A DNA stretch of 64,000 nt from Ralstonia sp. UNC404CL21Col (lineage in GTDB: Bacteria; Pseudomonadota; Gammaproteobacteria; Burkholderiales; Burkholderiaceae), in the NCBI RefSeq assembly GCF_000620465.1, contig NZ_JIBE01000003.1:434001-498000 (forward strand), written 5' to 3'. A model generated the notes under the pieces. It saw only the letters and a program-made list of their open reading frames with translations, was not told the DNA's origin and searched no databases. This document shows positions 54,507 through 64,000 of the stretch, in pieces; the first letter of the stretch is position 1; the number at the start of each line of letters is the position of its first letter. The position numbers and the translations under genes are program-made.

Positions 54507-56339
54507 ATGCTGCTGCGCCGCCTGGAAAAGCTCATTGATCCGTTCCGTCCCCTGCCCGACACACAGCCTCCGGCCAATGTCTGGCGCTTCTACGCCTACT
54601 TCCTGCGCGAAGTGCGCGGCGTCTTTGCGTTCCTGCTGGTCGTGGGGCTGCTGGGTGCGCTGATTGAAGTCGCGCTGTTCGACTTCCTGGGCCGCATCGT
54701 CGACATGATCCAGGCGACACCCGGCCCCGCGTTCTTTGGCCGCCACCGCAACGAGCTGCTGTGGATGGCCTTTGTGGCGTTGATCGCGCGGCCGGTCATC
54801 TTTGGGCTGCACGACGTGCTCGTGCATCAGGTCATCAACCCCAACCTGTCGAACCTGATCCGCTGGCAGAACCACCGCTACGTGCTCAAACAGAGCCTGA
54901 CGTTCTTCCAGAACGACTTTGCCGGCCGCATTGCCCAGCGCATCATGCAGACCGGTTTTTCACTGCGCGATTCCGCCGTGCAATCCGTGGACGCGCTCTG
55001 GCATGTGGTGATCTACGCGATCAGCGCGATGGTGCTGTTCGCCAGGGCCGACTGGTGGCTCGTGGTACCGCTGCTGGTGTGGATTGGCTGCTACGTCGCA
55101 GCCCTGAGCTACTTCGTGCCACGCGTGAAGGCGCGATCGGTCATCGCCACGGAGTCGCGTTCCAAGCTGATGGGCCGCATCGTTGACGGCTACACCAACA
55201 TCACCACCCTCAAGCTGTTCGCGCATACGCAGCACGAAGAAAGCTATGCGCGCGACGCCATGGCCGAGCAGACGGACAAGACGCGCCTGTCCGGCCGCAT
55301 GATCAGCGGCATGGATTTCACCATCACGGCCATGAACGGCCTGCTGATTGTCGGCACATCGGCGCTCGCGCTGTGGCTGTGGAGCGAGGGCCGTGTGAGC
55401 GCCGGCACCATTGCGCTGACCACGGGGCTGGTGATCCGCATCAACAACATGTCGGGCTGGATCATGTGGGTAGTGAACGGCATCTTTGAAAACGTCGGGC
55501 AGGTGCAGGACGGCATGCAGACCATCGCGCTGCCGCGCGCCGTGATCGACCAGCCCGATGCCAAGCCGCTGCACGTGACGCGGGGCGAAGTGCGCTTCGA
55601 GCACGTCGGCTTTCACTACGGCAAGGGCAGCGGCGTGATCGAAGGGCTGGATCTCGTGGTGCGCCCCGGCGAACGGATCGGCCTGGTTGGCCCGTCCGGT
55701 GCGGGCAAATCGACGCTGGTGAATCTGCTGCTGCGCCTGTACGACGTGGAGCGCGGCCGGATTCTCGTCGACGGTCAGGACATTGCAGCGGTGACGCAAG
55801 AGAGCCTGCGCGAGCAGATCGGCATGGTCACGCAGGACACGTCGCTGCTGCACCGCTCCATTCGCGACAACCTGCGCTACGGCAAACCCGACAGCACCGA
55901 GGCCGAGTTGATGCAGGCCGTGCATCGTGCGCGCGCCGACGAGTTCATCCCGCAGCTATCCGATGTGCAAGGGCGACGCGGCTTTGATGCGCTGGTGGGT
56001 GAACGCGGGGTGAAGCTCTCGGGCGGTCAGCGGCAGCGCATCGCGATTGCGCGCGTGCTGCTCAAGGACGCGCCGATCCTGATCCTGGACGAAGCCACGT
56101 CCGCGCTGGATTCGGAAGTGGAAGCCGCCATCCAGGAAAGCCTGGAAACGCTGATGCAGGGCAAGACCGTGATTGCCATCGCGCACCGGCTCTCGACCAT
56201 CGCGCGCATGGACCGGCTGGTCGTGCTCGATGGCGGGCGCATCGTCGAGAGCGGCACGCACGCGGAGCTGCTGGAACACGGCGGCCTGTATGCGCGGCTG
56301 TGGGCGCACCAGACCGGCGGTTTCGTCGGGGTGGACTGA
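54507..56339 (+). CDS. ABC exporter, fused permease and ATPase
   Basis: A 610-residue half-transporter of the MsbA/multidrug type. Six membrane helices occupy about 30-325 and the ATPase about 350-600: Walker A GPSGAGKST, Q-loop MVTQDTSLLHRS, signature LSGGQRQRIAIARVLL, Walker B PILILDEATSALD, and H-loop IAIAHRLSTIAR. It works as a dimer; the substrate is unknown. The ATG at 54507 (MLLRRLEKL) was chosen because the upstream in-frame ATG at 54420 would add 29 low-complexity residues. It converges on the MFS gene with 3 bases between the stops. Confidence 0.9.
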   Translation: MLLRRLEKLIDPFRPLPDTQPPANVWRFYAYFLREVRGVFAFLLVVGLLGALIEVALFDFLGRIVDMIQATPGPAFFGRHRNELLWMAFVALIARPVIFGLHDVLVHQVINPNLSNLIRWQNHRYVLKQSLTFFQNDFAGRIAQRIMQTGFSLRDSAVQSVDALWHVVIYAISAMVLFARADWWLVVPLLVWIGCYVAALSYFVPRVKARSVIATESRSKLMGRIVDGYTNITTLKLFAHTQHEESYARDAMAEQTDKTRLSGRMISGMDFTITAMNGLLIVGTSALALWLWSEGRVSAGTIALTTGLVIRINNMSGWIMWVVNGIFENVGQVQDGMQTIALPRAVIDQPDAKPLHVTRGEVRFEHVGFHYGKGSGVIEGLDLVVRPGERIGLVGPSGAGKSTLVNLLLRLYDVERGRILVDGQDIAAVTQESLREQIGMVTQDTSLLHRSIRDNLRYGKPDSTEAELMQAVHRARADEFIPQLSDVQGRRGFDALVGERGVKLSGGQRQRIAIARVLLKDAPILILDEATSALDSEVEAAIQESLETLMQGKTVIAIAHRLSTIARMDRLVVLDGGRIVESGTHAELLEHGGLYARLWAHQTGGFVGVD

Positions 56340-56342
56340 GCG

Positions 56343-57662
56343 TTACGACAGGCGGCGGCCGAGCGTCTCGGGCACCATCGCCAGCCCGATCAGCGAGACG
56401 AGGCCGCAGCCGATCACGTAGAACGCCGGCGCGTTGGCGTTGCCCGTGAGGTGGATCAGCTCGGTCGAGAAGAACTGCGCGAAGCCGCCAAAGATGGCGA
56501 TGGCTACGCAGTAGGCGATCGACAGCCCCGTGGCGCGCAGCCGCTGCGGCAGCACCTCGCTCACCAGCACCATCGACGCCGGCGAGGTCATCGACATCGG
56601 CACCGACAGGCAGCCGACCACGATCAGCAAGCGGGCGAGCGATGGGTCTGCGTTGATGAGTGCGAAGGCCGGATAGATCATCGCGAGCAGTGCAACGCGC
56701 GACCACAGCACGACCTTGCGGCGCCCGACGCGGTCGGCCAGCCGGCCGGCGAACGGCGACAGCACCACCTGCACCAGCGCCGCAATGCACGCCGCCCAGA
56801 TCCCCAGCGACAGCGGCATGTGCAGCACGCTCACAGCGTAGTTGCTGAGGTAGTAGACGATGATGTACGTGGACGACGCCACGCCGATCATCAGCAGGAT
56901 GCTGGCGACCAGCGCACGACGGTGTTCGCGCAGCAACGGCAGCGTGGCGTCGGCTTCGCGCGTGCTGGGCGGTGCGGCGGTTTCCTCCAGACGGCGGCGG
57001 ATGATCAGGCCGACCGGGATGACGAGAATGCCGATGACGAACGCCAGGCGCCAGCCCCACGACTCCAGCGCCGCGGGCGCCAGTACGTTGCTCAGCAGCA
57101 GGCCGACCAGCGCGCCGAACAGTGCGGCCAGCCCCTGGCTGAACGGCTGCCAGCTCGTATAGAAGCCGCGCGAGCGGTCGTCGGCGTATTCCAGCAGCAA
57201 CGCAGTCGAAGCACCCATCTCGCCGCCGATGGCAAAGCCCTGCACCAGCCGCGCCAGCACGACGAGCATGGGCGCGAGGATGCCGATCTGGGCGTAGGTG
57301 GGCGTGACGACAAAGACGAGCGATGACAGGCCCATCAGCCACAACGTGAGCGCCACGGCGGGCTTGCGGCCTGCGCGATCGGCGTACATGCCGATCAGCA
57401 GACCGCCGAGCGGACGCATCAGGAAACCCACGCCGAAGGTGGCGAACGACATCAGCAACTGGCCGGTCGCGTTGCCGACGGGAAAGTACAGCCGGCCGAT
57501 CAGCGTGGCGAAGAAGCTGTAGACCACGAAGTCATAGAACTCCAGGCCGTTGCCGATGGTGATGGCCGCAATGGCCCGCGTGCGTGACAGCGGTTGCGCG
57601 TGGCCGGTCGCCTGTGTGCCGGCGCGGCCGGCGTACGACGGCGCAGAGGTGTGGTTCGACAT
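56343..57662 (-). CDS. MFS transporter, metabolite:H+ symporter family
   Basis: A 439-residue, 12-helix transporter of the MHS branch (relatives of ProP, ShiA, KgtP, CitA). It has GNGLEFYDFVVYSFFATLIG in helix 1, the loop motif GMYADRAGRKPAVALT, RLVQGFAIGGEMGAST in helix 4, and RLADRVGRRKVVL in the second half. Organic acids, betaines or amino acids are typical substrates. It lies 46 bases downstream of the amino-acid permease gene on the same strand, with GGAG before its ATG. Confidence 0.9.
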   Translation of the reverse strand: MSNHTSAPSYAGRAGTQATGHAQPLSRTRAIAAITIGNGLEFYDFVVYSFFATLIGRLYFPVGNATGQLLMSFATFGVGFLMRPLGGLLIGMYADRAGRKPAVALTLWLMGLSSLVFVVTPTYAQIGILAPMLVVLARLVQGFAIGGEMGASTALLLEYADDRSRGFYTSWQPFSQGLAALFGALVGLLLSNVLAPAALESWGWRLAFVIGILVIPVGLIIRRRLEETAAPPSTREADATLPLLREHRRALVASILLMIGVASSTYIIVYYLSNYAVSVLHMPLSLGIWAACIAALVQVVLSPFAGRLADRVGRRKVVLWSRVALLAMIYPAFALINADPSLARLLIVVGCLSVPMSMTSPASMVLVSEVLPQRLRATGLSIAYCVAIAIFGGFAQFFSTELIHLTGNANAPAFYVIGCGLVSLIGLAMVPETLGRRLS

Positions 57663-57708
57663 GGGTTGTCTCCGAAACTCGTCTTTTTATTTGCGGGGCG
57701 GGCCGGGC

Positions 57709-59091
57709 TCACGCCCCGCTGGCCTCTTCCGCCAGAACGGCCGCTGCGTTGGGCTTCACGCGCAGATACCATGCGGCCGACATGAGCAGCACCCAGCCTG
57801 CGCCCACGTACAGCGCCACGCGGGTGTCTTCCATCGTGCCCAGCACGCCGATCACGAAGAGCATGAACGCGATGGCAAGGGCCGGCCCCACGGGCCACAG
57901 CGGCACCTTGAACTTGAGCGCCCGCACTTCTTCCGCCGACAGGCGACGGCGCATCGCAACCTGCGACAGCAGGATCATCAGCCAAACCCACACGGTGGCG
58001 AACGTGGCGATCGACGCGATGATCACGAAGACGTTCTCGGGAATCAGGTAGTTCAGCACCACGCCGCACAGCAGCGCGCCAGCCATGAACAGCACCGTCA
58101 CCCAGGGCACACCGTGGCGCGACGTGGCTGCAAAGATGCGCGGCGCCTGGCCCTGCTCGGCCATGCCGTACATCATCCGGCCCGCGCCGAAGATGTTGCT
58201 GTTGATGGCCGAGATGGCAGCCGAAATGACGATGAGGTTCAGGATTGCCGCCGCAGACTGGATGCCCAGCCCCGAGAAGATCTGCACGAACGGGCTGCCC
58301 TGGCCGTCGATGCCCGTCCACGGGAAGATCGCCATCAGCACGCACATTGTCAGCACGTAGAACAACAGGATGCGCGCCGGCACGGCATTGATGGCCTTCG
58401 GGATGACCTTGTCGGGGTTCTGCGCCTCGCCGCCGGTGATACCGATGATCTCGACGCCGCCATACGCAAACATCACCACGGCAAACGACGCCAGGAGGCC
58501 GCCCACGCCGTGCGGCAGGAAACCGCCGTGCGACCAGAGATTGCTCAGGCCCGACGCATGCTCGCCGTTCATCTTTACGCCCAGGAACAGGATGACGGTG
58601 CCGCCGACGATCATGGCGCCGATCGCCACGATCTTGATCAGCGCGAGCCAGAATTCCATCTCGCCGAACACCTTGACGTTGCAGAGGTTCAGGCCGCAGA
58701 TGAGCATGACGATACCGAGCACCCAGATCCATTGCGGGACCTCGGGAAACCAGAAGCCCATGTAGATGCCGAAGGCGGTCACGTCGGCCAGGCAGACGAT
58801 CACCATTTCGAGGATGTACGTCCAGCCGGTGAGAAAGCCGGCGAGCGGGCCGAGGTTGTCGCGCGCATAGCGCCCGAAGGAGCCGGAAACCGGCTGGCGC
58901 ACCGCCATCTCGCCGAGCGCGCGCATGACCATGTAGACGGCCGCGCCGCCGATGATGTACGCGAGGATCACGGCCGGACCGGCCAGCTGGATGGCAGAAG
59001 CAGAGCCGTAGAAAAGGCCCGTGCCGATGGCCGAACCGAGCGCGAGAAAGCGGATATGCCGCGCGCGCAGGTTGCGTTGAAGGTGTTCCAA
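57709..59091 (-). CDS. Amino-acid permease (APC family, ProY/GabP-like), TTG start
   Basis: A 460-residue, 12-helix permease. It begins [20 protein letters not shown], followed by the helix-1 substrate motif [14 protein letters not shown], then [17 protein letters not shown] and, in helix 6, [16 protein letters not shown]. These place it with proline, GABA, aromatic and asparagine permeases; which one cannot be decided by eye. The start codon is TTG at 59091, supported by GAGGAG 7 bases before it and by the family N-terminus. A palindrome at 59203-59212 lies in the upstream spacer. Confidence 0.9.
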   Translation of the reverse strand: MEHLQRNLRARHIRFLALGSAIGTGLFYGSASAIQLAGPAVILAYIIGGAAVYMVMRALGEMAVRQPVSGSFGRYARDNLGPLAGFLTGWTYILEMVIVCLADVTAFGIYMGFWFPEVPQWIWVLGIVMLICGLNLCNVKVFGEMEFWLALIKIVAIGAMIVGGTVILFLGVKMNGEHASGLSNLWSHGGFLPHGVGGLLASFAVVMFAYGGVEIIGITGGEAQNPDKVIPKAINAVPARILLFYVLTMCVLMAIFPWTGIDGQGSPFVQIFSGLGIQSAAAILNLIVISAAISAINSNIFGAGRMMYGMAEQGQAPRIFAATSRHGVPWVTVLFMAGALLCGVVLNYLIPENVFVIIASIATFATVWVWLMILLSQVAMRRRLSAEEVRALKFKVPLWPVGPALAIAFMLFVIGVLGTMEDTRVALYVGAGWVLLMSAAWYLRVKPNAAAVLAEEASGA

Positions 59092-59202
59092 ACTGTCTCC
59101 TCTTTATGTCCGCGAGGCTGTCGGTGCGGTGCCGGGCTGGACGCACGCGTCGAGCGGACCCGAATTCACATACAGACAACATCGCTTTGATCGATATGTT
59201 GT

Positions 59203-59212
59203 TGTATATACA
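59203..59212. promoter_or_regulatory. TGTATATACA palindrome upstream of the permease gene
   Basis: A 10-bp perfect palindrome inside ATGTTGTTGTATATACATCAT, about 110 bases upstream of the permease start. It recalls the TTGTATACAA-type sites of FadR/VanR-class GntR regulators. No GntR gene is adjacent. Confidence 0.4.
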
Positions 59213-59273
59213 TCATGAACGGCATTGGGGTATTCCCGAGGGCCGTGGCGCCATCTCGTTGGCGAGCGGGCCA

Positions 59274-59301
59274 ACAAAAAAGGCGGACATGCGTCCGCCT
59301 T
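59274..59301 (-). terminator. Terminator of the chromate transporter operon
   Basis: On the minus strand AAGGCGGAC pairs with GTCCGCCTT around GCAT and is followed by six T. It is 28 bases after the last chr stop codon. Confidence 0.9.
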
Positions 59302-59328
59302 GGTTTTTGCAGGCGTGCGACCGGGGCG

Positions 59329-59859
59329 CTACACCCAGCCCATGCCGCCGACCAATGCCCCCAGCCCCACAAGCACCAGCGGGTGGACGCGGGTGAAGGA
59401 GCACGCCACGACCGTCGCCACGGTCAGCGCGATGGTGCTGAAGCTGCTGTCTGCGCCGCGTGCGAGCACCCAGCCGGTGGAGAACAGCAGGCCGATCGTG
59501 AGCGGTGCGAGGCCACGGCGGACCAGCGCATTCCAGCGCGCGTCGGGCTTGCGGTCCATGACCCGCGCGATAACAGCAGCAATCACGCACGACGGCCCGC
59601 AGATGCCCACCAGCGAGGCAATCGCCCCGCCCAGACCCGCCGCCTGCCAGCCGAACAACTCCACGAACAGCACGTTGGGGCCCGGCGCCGCCTGCGAGAT
59701 GGCGTACATGGCGCTCAGCTGCTCGCTTGTCATGTAATGCCGCGTGTCGACCAGGAAACGGTGCATGTCAGGCAGCGTCGAACTGGCCCCGCCGATGGCG
59801 AGAAAAGACAGCACGAGAAAGTGCCAGAACAGGTCGAAGACGGTGGTGAGATAACTCAT
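59329..59859 (-). CDS. chrA2: Chromate transporter, second short subunit
   Basis: A 176-residue member of the CHR family with about six membrane helices. It starts MSYLTTVFDLFWHFLVLSFLAIGG and contains SAMYAISQAAPGPNVLFVELFGW, the conserved PGP motif. Short-chain CHR proteins work as pairs of opposite topology to pump chromate out. Its start overlaps the stop of the upstream partner by four bases (ATGA), so translation is coupled. A terminator follows. Confidence 0.9.
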   Translation of the reverse strand: MSYLTTVFDLFWHFLVLSFLAIGGASSTLPDMHRFLVDTRHYMTSEQLSAMYAISQAAPGPNVLFVELFGWQAAGLGGAIASLVGICGPSCVIAAVIARVMDRKPDARWNALVRRGLAPLTIGLLFSTGWVLARGADSSFSTIALTVATVVACSFTRVHPLVLVGLGALVGGMGWV

Positions 59860-60428
59860 CGCATTGCCCACCATTCGAGCACGAGCGCGAGCGGAATCAG
59901 CACAAGCATCACGGGCAGCAACGGCCACTGCAGCACGCCAATGGTGAGGAAAACCGCCAGGCCGATGCCGAGCGCGCGCCAGGTGCGCGACTGGCCCTGC
60001 GCCAGCTTGACGGCCGTTGACAGCACCAGCCCCGCTGCCACCGCCGCCATGCCCTTGAGCAGGTTCTGCACCACCGACAGCGCGCTGAAGTGGTCGTACA
60101 GCATGACGATCAGCAGCAACACCACCGCGGGCGTCAGCACCAGGCCGGCCATTGCGGCAGCGGCGCCGCGCACCCCGTGAAAGCGGTAGCCGAGCATCAC
60201 CGAAAGGTTGACCACATTCGGGCCCGGCAACACCTGGCCCAGGCTCAGCAGCTCGGCGAACTCGGTGTTGGAGAGCCACCGGTTGCGATCGACAATGCCG
60301 GCGCGCGCAAAGGGCAGCACGCCGCCGAAGCCCGACAGGCCCATCCGCGCAAACTCGGTGAAGAGCTTGCTGCAGGACGGGATGTTTGCTGCGATGTTGG
60401 CTTCAGGCGCGGCGGTCGGATCGCTCAT
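59856..60428 (-). CDS. chrA1: Chromate transporter, first short subunit
   Basis: A 190-residue CHR-family half: EFARMGLSGFGGVLPFARAG, LSLGQVLPGPNVVNLSVMLG with the PGP motif, and further helices to the C-terminus (LLPVMLVLIPLALVLEWW). With the next gene it forms a bicistronic transporter equivalent to one long ChrA; it is not a frameshifted gene, because both halves have full starts and an ATGA overlap. It begins only 4 bases after the parC stop, on the same strand. Confidence 0.9.
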   Translation of the reverse strand: MSDPTAAPEANIAANIPSCSKLFTEFARMGLSGFGGVLPFARAGIVDRNRWLSNTEFAELLSLGQVLPGPNVVNLSVMLGYRFHGVRGAAAAMAGLVLTPAVVLLLIVMLYDHFSALSVVQNLLKGMAAVAAGLVLSTAVKLAQGQSRTWRALGIGLAVFLTIGVLQWPLLPVMLVLIPLALVLEWWAMR

Positions 60429-60432
60429 GGGT

Positions 60433-62775
60433 TCAGGCGGCGTCCGGCGCGGGCTTGGGCAACGAGAGCTTCGGATCGCGCAGCTTGGGCTCCAGCGTCT
60501 TGCCCTTGCGTGCGCGCTTGCCGGCGTACGGCTCTTGGGCGCGCGTCGTCAGGGTCTGCTCGACTGCCTTGCCGCCGCGCGGGCCAGTGCCCGAGAGCAC
60601 AAAGCCCGCTGCGCCAAAGGCCACCGCCTGGAGCAGCGTTTCGTTCTTCTCCAGCTCCATCAGGATCACGCCACGGCCACCGCTGGCGAGCGTCTTCAAC
60701 TCGCTGATCTGGAACAGCAGCATGCGGCCGCCTTCGGACAGGCACGCCACGCCGTAAGCGTCCGCCGGCACCGGCGCCGGTTTGTTCGGTTGATCGCCTT
60801 CGTCCAGCGTCAGGAACGCCTTGCCGGCCTTCTGGCGGCCGACCATGTCGCCCACCTTGGCGAGGAAGCCGTTGCCGCCGCGCGTGGAGATCACCAGGTT
60901 CTGTTCGGCATGGCCCGCGAAGGTGTGGGCGATGTGCGTGCCCGGCGCGAGTTCGATCAGCGTCGTCAGCGGCACGCCGTCGCCACGGCCGCCCGGCAGG
61001 TTCGCCACGGCCACGGAATAGACGCGGCCCGTGCCCTTGTCGTCGCGCGTGCCGAAGATCAGCAGCGCATCGGTGGTGCGGCATTCAAACGTGTCGTACA
61101 GCGTGTCGCCCGCCTTGAAGGCGAATTGCGTGGCGTCGTGGCCGTGGCCCTGGCGCGTACGCACCCAGCCCTTCTGCGAGACGATCACCGTGACGGGTTC
61201 GTCGACGACCTTCACTTCGGCAGCGGCGCGGCGCTCTTCCTGGATGAAGGTGCGGCGGTCGTCGCCGTATTGCTTCGCGTCGGTTTCGATCTCCTTGATG
61301 ATGCGACGGCGCATCATGGTTTCCGACTTCAGCAGCACGTCCAGCTCGCCCTGCTCTTCGCGCAGATTCTTCAGCTCCTGCTCGATCTTGATGGCTTCCA
61401 GGCGAGCCAACTGGCGCAGGCGGATTTCCAGGATGTCTTCGGCCTGACGATCGCTCAGGTTGAAGACCTGGATCAGCGCGGCCTTGGGCTCCTCGCTCTC
61501 GCGGATGATGCGGATCACGTCCTCAATGCGCAGCAGCACGAGCTGCCGGCCTTCGAGGATGTGGATGCGGTCTTCGACCTTGCCCAGACGATGGCGCGTG
61601 CGGCGCGTGACCGTGGCGAAGCGGTAGGCGATCCATTCGCGCAGGATCTCAGCGAGGCCCTTCTGGCGCGGCCGGCCATCCGTGCCGATCATCACCAGGT
61701 TGATGGCCGCGCCCGATTCCAGCGATGTGTGGGCCAGCAGCGCATTGGCAAATTCCTGCTGGTCGATGTTCTTGCTCTTGGGCTCGAACACGAGGCGCAC
61801 CGGGGCGTCCTTGCCGGACTCGTCGCGCACGGCATCGAGCAGGCCCAGCATGGTCTGCTTCATGGTGAGCTGATCCGGCGACAGCGACTTCTTGCCCGTG
61901 CGCACCTTCGGGTTCGTCAGCTCTTCAATCTCTTCCAGCACCTTCTGCGACGAGGTGTTGGGCGGCAACTCGTTCACCACCAGTTGCCACTGGCCGCGCG
62001 CGAGTTCTTCGATCTTCCAGCGCGCGCGCACCTTCAGGCTGCCGCGGCCGCTCTCGTACACCTGCGCAATGTCGGCTGCGGACGAGATGATCTGGCCGCC
62101 GCCCGGGAAGTCCGGACCCGGCATGTACTGCATCAGGTCGGTGCTGGTGAGCTTGTCGTCGCGAATGAGCGCCACGGTGGCATTCGCCACTTCGCGCAGG
62201 TTGTGCGACGGGATCTCCGTGGCCATCCCCACCGCAATGCCCGATGCGCCGTTGAGCAGCACGAACGGCAGGCGCGCCGGCAGAAGCTTCGGCTCTTCCA
62301 TCGAGCCGTCGTAGTTCGGGATGAAGTCGACCGTGCCCTGGTCCAGCTCTTCGAGCAGCAGGCGCGAGATGGGCGTGAGGCGCGCTTCGGTGTAGCGCAT
62401 CGCCGCTGCGCCGTCGCCGTCGCGCGAGCCGAAGTTGCCCTGGCCGTCGATCAGCGGATAACGCAACGAGAAATCCTGCGCCAGGCGCACCAGCGCGTCG
62501 TAGGCGGATTGATCGCCGTGCGGGTGATATTTACCGAGCACGTCACCCACCACACGCGCCGATTTGACGGGCTTGGCGTCAGCGCGCAGGCCCATCTCGT
62601 GCATTGCGAACAGGATGCGGCGCTGCACCGGCTTCTGGCCATCGGCCACTTCGGGCAGTGCGCGGCCCTTGACCACGCTGATGGCGTAGTCGAGGTAAGC
62701 GCGCTCGGCATAGGCGCCAAGCGTGAGCGCTTCGGCCGGCTCGCTGGGGTCGAAGAGGATGTCTTGTTGTTCCAT
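60433..62775 (-). CDS. parC: DNA topoisomerase IV subunit A
   Basis: A 780-residue type IIA topoisomerase subunit that cuts and passes DNA to separate daughter chromosomes. The winged helix contains [20 protein letters not shown], and the catalytic Tyr is in [13 protein letters not shown], preceded by [12 protein letters not shown]. The coiled-coil tower follows and a shortened beta-propeller closes the protein (from about 500, e.g. [16 protein letters not shown]). It is longer than a GyrA box would permit and lacks the GyrA box, so ParC is preferred. The parE gene lies two genes upstream. Confidence 0.95.
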   Translation of the reverse strand: MEQQDILFDPSEPAEALTLGAYAERAYLDYAISVVKGRALPEVADGQKPVQRRILFAMHEMGLRADAKPVKSARVVGDVLGKYHPHGDQSAYDALVRLAQDFSLRYPLIDGQGNFGSRDGDGAAAMRYTEARLTPISRLLLEELDQGTVDFIPNYDGSMEEPKLLPARLPFVLLNGASGIAVGMATEIPSHNLREVANATVALIRDDKLTSTDLMQYMPGPDFPGGGQIISSAADIAQVYESGRGSLKVRARWKIEELARGQWQLVVNELPPNTSSQKVLEEIEELTNPKVRTGKKSLSPDQLTMKQTMLGLLDAVRDESGKDAPVRLVFEPKSKNIDQQEFANALLAHTSLESGAAINLVMIGTDGRPRQKGLAEILREWIAYRFATVTRRTRHRLGKVEDRIHILEGRQLVLLRIEDVIRIIRESEEPKAALIQVFNLSDRQAEDILEIRLRQLARLEAIKIEQELKNLREEQGELDVLLKSETMMRRRIIKEIETDAKQYGDDRRTFIQEERRAAAEVKVVDEPVTVIVSQKGWVRTRQGHGHDATQFAFKAGDTLYDTFECRTTDALLIFGTRDDKGTGRVYSVAVANLPGGRGDGVPLTTLIELAPGTHIAHTFAGHAEQNLVISTRGGNGFLAKVGDMVGRQKAGKAFLTLDEGDQPNKPAPVPADAYGVACLSEGGRMLLFQISELKTLASGGRGVILMELEKNETLLQAVAFGAAGFVLSGTGPRGGKAVEQTLTTRAQEPYAGKRARKGKTLEPKLRDPKLSLPKPAPDAA

Positions 62776-62824
62776 GGAGGCTCAAGCGAAAGCGGCGCGC
62801 TTCAACGTGGCGGCGCCGCCGGGA

Positions 62825-63715
62825 TCAATGTTGGGGTACGTTCGTGGCCACGCCGGTGGCCGGGTCCAATACGAGTTCGATGCGTGCGGGCCGGCCCGTG
62901 CGGCCCGGCTTGCGCGTAGCGATGACGCCGTTGCCGCTCACGTTCATCAACCCGGGCACGGCCGCGACCGGGTTGTAGTAGCGATAGAACTGCAGCACCG
63001 TCTTCACGTAGTTCTGTGTCTCGGCGTACGGCGGAATGTCATTGCCGTGCTTCTGCACCGCGCCCTCGCCCGCGTTGTAGGCGGCCAGCACGAGTTCCAG
63101 GTTGCCCGAGAACATGCGCAGCAGATCGCTCAGGTAGCGCACGCCGGTGGTGATGTTGGTCTTGGGGTCGGCCAGCTTCTGGGCGGCCGAGCGGCGGGCG
63201 TCGCCTGTCACGCCGTAGCGCGCGCCGGTGTCCGGAATCACCTGCATCAGCCCGATCGCCCCCTTGGGCGACACGGCCTGCGGGTTGAAACCGGATTCGG
63301 CGGCAATCACGGCCTTCACCAGCGCGGGGTCGATACCGTGCTTGCTGGCGGCCTGGCGGATCAGCGGTTCCACCGTCGGCACGTTCGGATGCTGCAGCAC
63401 CGCGCGCACCAGGCGCTGGCGCATGCCGGCAGCATTGTCGAGTGCATCGCGCTTGCTGGCGTTGAGATAGGCGTCGGCGTCGGGCAGCTCGGTCGCTGGC
63501 AGGGCGATGGCGCTGTCGTCCTTGGCCTTGTCGTCGCCCTTGCTCGCCACCGCCGCGCCCTTCATGAACAGCACGTAGCGATCGTCCAGCCGTTCGGCAG
63601 CGAAATGCGCGAGACCGTTTTCATCGATGTAGCCGTAGACGTCCGCGCGCGCCGGCTGGCTGGCCAACAGGGCCAGCGCCGTCAATGCGAATGCGAAACG
63701 TACGGAAAGCTTCAT
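62825..63715 (-). CDS. Soluble lytic transglycosylase (SLT) with DUF4124-like N-terminus
   Basis: A 296-residue exported enzyme. Signal peptide about 1-24 (MKLSVRFAFALTALALL). The mature start DVYGYIDENGLAHFAAERLD resembles DUF4124. The SLT domain (about 130-260) has the catalytic Glu in AVIAAESGFNPQAVS, then GAIGLMQVIPDTGARYG and LAAYNAGEGAVQKHG. It cleaves murein to anhydro-muropeptides. It lies between parE (16 bases) and parC (49 bases). Confidence 0.93.
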   Translation of the reverse strand: MKLSVRFAFALTALALLASQPARADVYGYIDENGLAHFAAERLDDRYVLFMKGAAVASKGDDKAKDDSAIALPATELPDADAYLNASKRDALDNAAGMRQRLVRAVLQHPNVPTVEPLIRQAASKHGIDPALVKAVIAAESGFNPQAVSPKGAIGLMQVIPDTGARYGVTGDARRSAAQKLADPKTNITTGVRYLSDLLRMFSGNLELVLAAYNAGEGAVQKHGNDIPPYAETQNYVKTVLQFYRYYNPVAAVPGLMNVSGNGVIATRKPGRTGRPARIELVLDPATGVATNVPQH

Positions 63716-63731
63716 CGTTGTCGGTTTGCGG

Positions 63732-64000
63732 TCAGATATCGGCTTCGACTTCGTTGCCGCGCGCTTCCAGCCACGTGCGGCGTGCACCGGCTTCGCCCTT
63801 GCCCATCAGCATGTTCATCATGTTGATGGTCTGGTCTTGGCCGAGTTCACCCAGCGCCACAGGCAGCAGGCGGCGCGTGTCGGGGTTCATGGTGGTTTCC
63901 CAGAGCTGCTCGGCGCTCATTTCGCCCAGGCCCTTGAAGCGGGAGATCTGCCAGGCGCCTTCCTTCACGCCGTCCTTGCGCAGCTTGTCTTCAATGGCTT
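63732..64000 (-). CDS. parE: DNA topoisomerase IV subunit B, C-terminal fragment
   Basis: The last 89 codons of a gene that continues beyond the right edge. The translation has [30 protein letters not shown] in its two halves, the GyrB/ParE C-terminal motif, followed by a short tail. ParE carries the ATPase of topoisomerase IV. Its placement upstream of the SLT gene and parC on the same strand supports ParE over GyrB. Confidence 0.93.
   Translation of the reverse strand, partial: AIEDKLRKDGVKEGAWQISRFKGLGEMSAEQLWETTMNPDTRRLLPVALGELGQDQTINMMNMLMGKGEAGARRTWLEARGNEVEADI

Noticed and set aside
54074-54538. A repeat protein of 7-residue units encoded by the minisatellite
   Set aside because: Two units have one extra base each, which breaks the heptad pattern; there is no ribosome-binding site; both strands are equally open.
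59329-60428. A single chrA gene broken by a frameshift
   Set aside because: Each half has a proper start, its own conserved PGP motif and an ATGA overlap. Paired short CHR proteins are a known form.
60208-62919. A 903-codon plus-strand frame opposite parC
   Set aside because: It is the longest antisense shadow; parC is certain and the shadow has no start signal or motif.

Overview
The window is about 64 kb of GC-rich chromosome that looks like Ralstonia or a very close relative in the Burkholderiaceae. The grounds are: an intracellular poly(3-hydroxybutyrate) depolymerase whose catalytic residues fall at exactly the numbers known from Cupriavidus/Ralstonia eutropha PhaZ1; the parE - lytic transglycosylase - parC order seen in this order of bacteria; an rsxB-nth pair without the rest of rsx; and a gcr-family membrane protein next to uvrB. 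The species is not resolved. No tRNA, rRNA, insertion sequence, prophage, plasmid function or CRISPR array was seen. Almost all of the window is tightly packed housekeeping or metabolic sequence.

Layout, left to right. (1) 1-1195: the 3' end of lysS and a glycine-zipper membrane protein. (2) 1227-7333: a complete iscRSUA-hscBA-fdx-iscX iron-sulfur assembly operon on the minus strand, with a small extra gene (DUF3565) between iscA and hscB, started from a clear sigma-70 promoter that overlaps an IscR-like site. (3) 7577-13321: a ribose-type rbsBACRK operon with a perfect LacI-family operator in front. (4) 13324-17658: uvrB and a gcr-type multi-spanning protein, minus strand. (5) 17996-23720: an aromatic/aspartate aminotransferase, the PHB depolymerase phaZ, a TetR regulator, rsxB-nth and a RutE-like nitroreductase. 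(6) 23721-24324: a 600-base AT-rich spacer holding two perfect inverted repeats, upstream of a secreted S10 peptidase lipoprotein. (7) 26205-33793: an EamA exporter, a DUF1841 protein, two small cytochromes c, a MoxR-GNAT-VWA operon, a SnoaL-like protein, a spermidine-synthase-like methyltransferase-fold protein and a TPR membrane protein. (8) 34008-37109: DUF1993, a hypoxanthine-DNA glycosylase and htpG.

(9) 37212-45212: a MocR-type regulator diverging, across three TGTACAG boxes, from alaX-eamA-ridA, followed by an aminotransferase, a GST and a MASE1-PAS protein translationally coupled to a hydrolase with a cysteine nucleophile. (10) 45225-52074: an RND efflux pair and a PlpD-like patatin/outer-membrane autotransporter. 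(11) 52346-56339: an L-lactate permease, a 21-bp palindromic minisatellite, and an ABC exporter. (12) 56343-59091: a metabolite:H+ symporter and an amino-acid permease. (13) 59329-64000: the end of parE, a lytic transglycosylase, parC and a two-gene chromate transporter, apparently one transcription unit.

Functionally, the recognisable modules are Fe-S cluster assembly under feedback by IscR, pentose uptake under a LacI-type repressor, PHB mobilisation, base-excision and nucleotide-excision repair (nth, glycosylase, uvrB), chromosome decatenation (parC/parE), and several efflux and uptake systems. I did not find a gene cluster that I could defend as a new multi-gene system. The parts least explained by known annotation are the 54121-54395 repeat array, the palindromes in the 23721-24324 spacer, and the MASE1-PAS/GxCxG-hydrolase gene pair.
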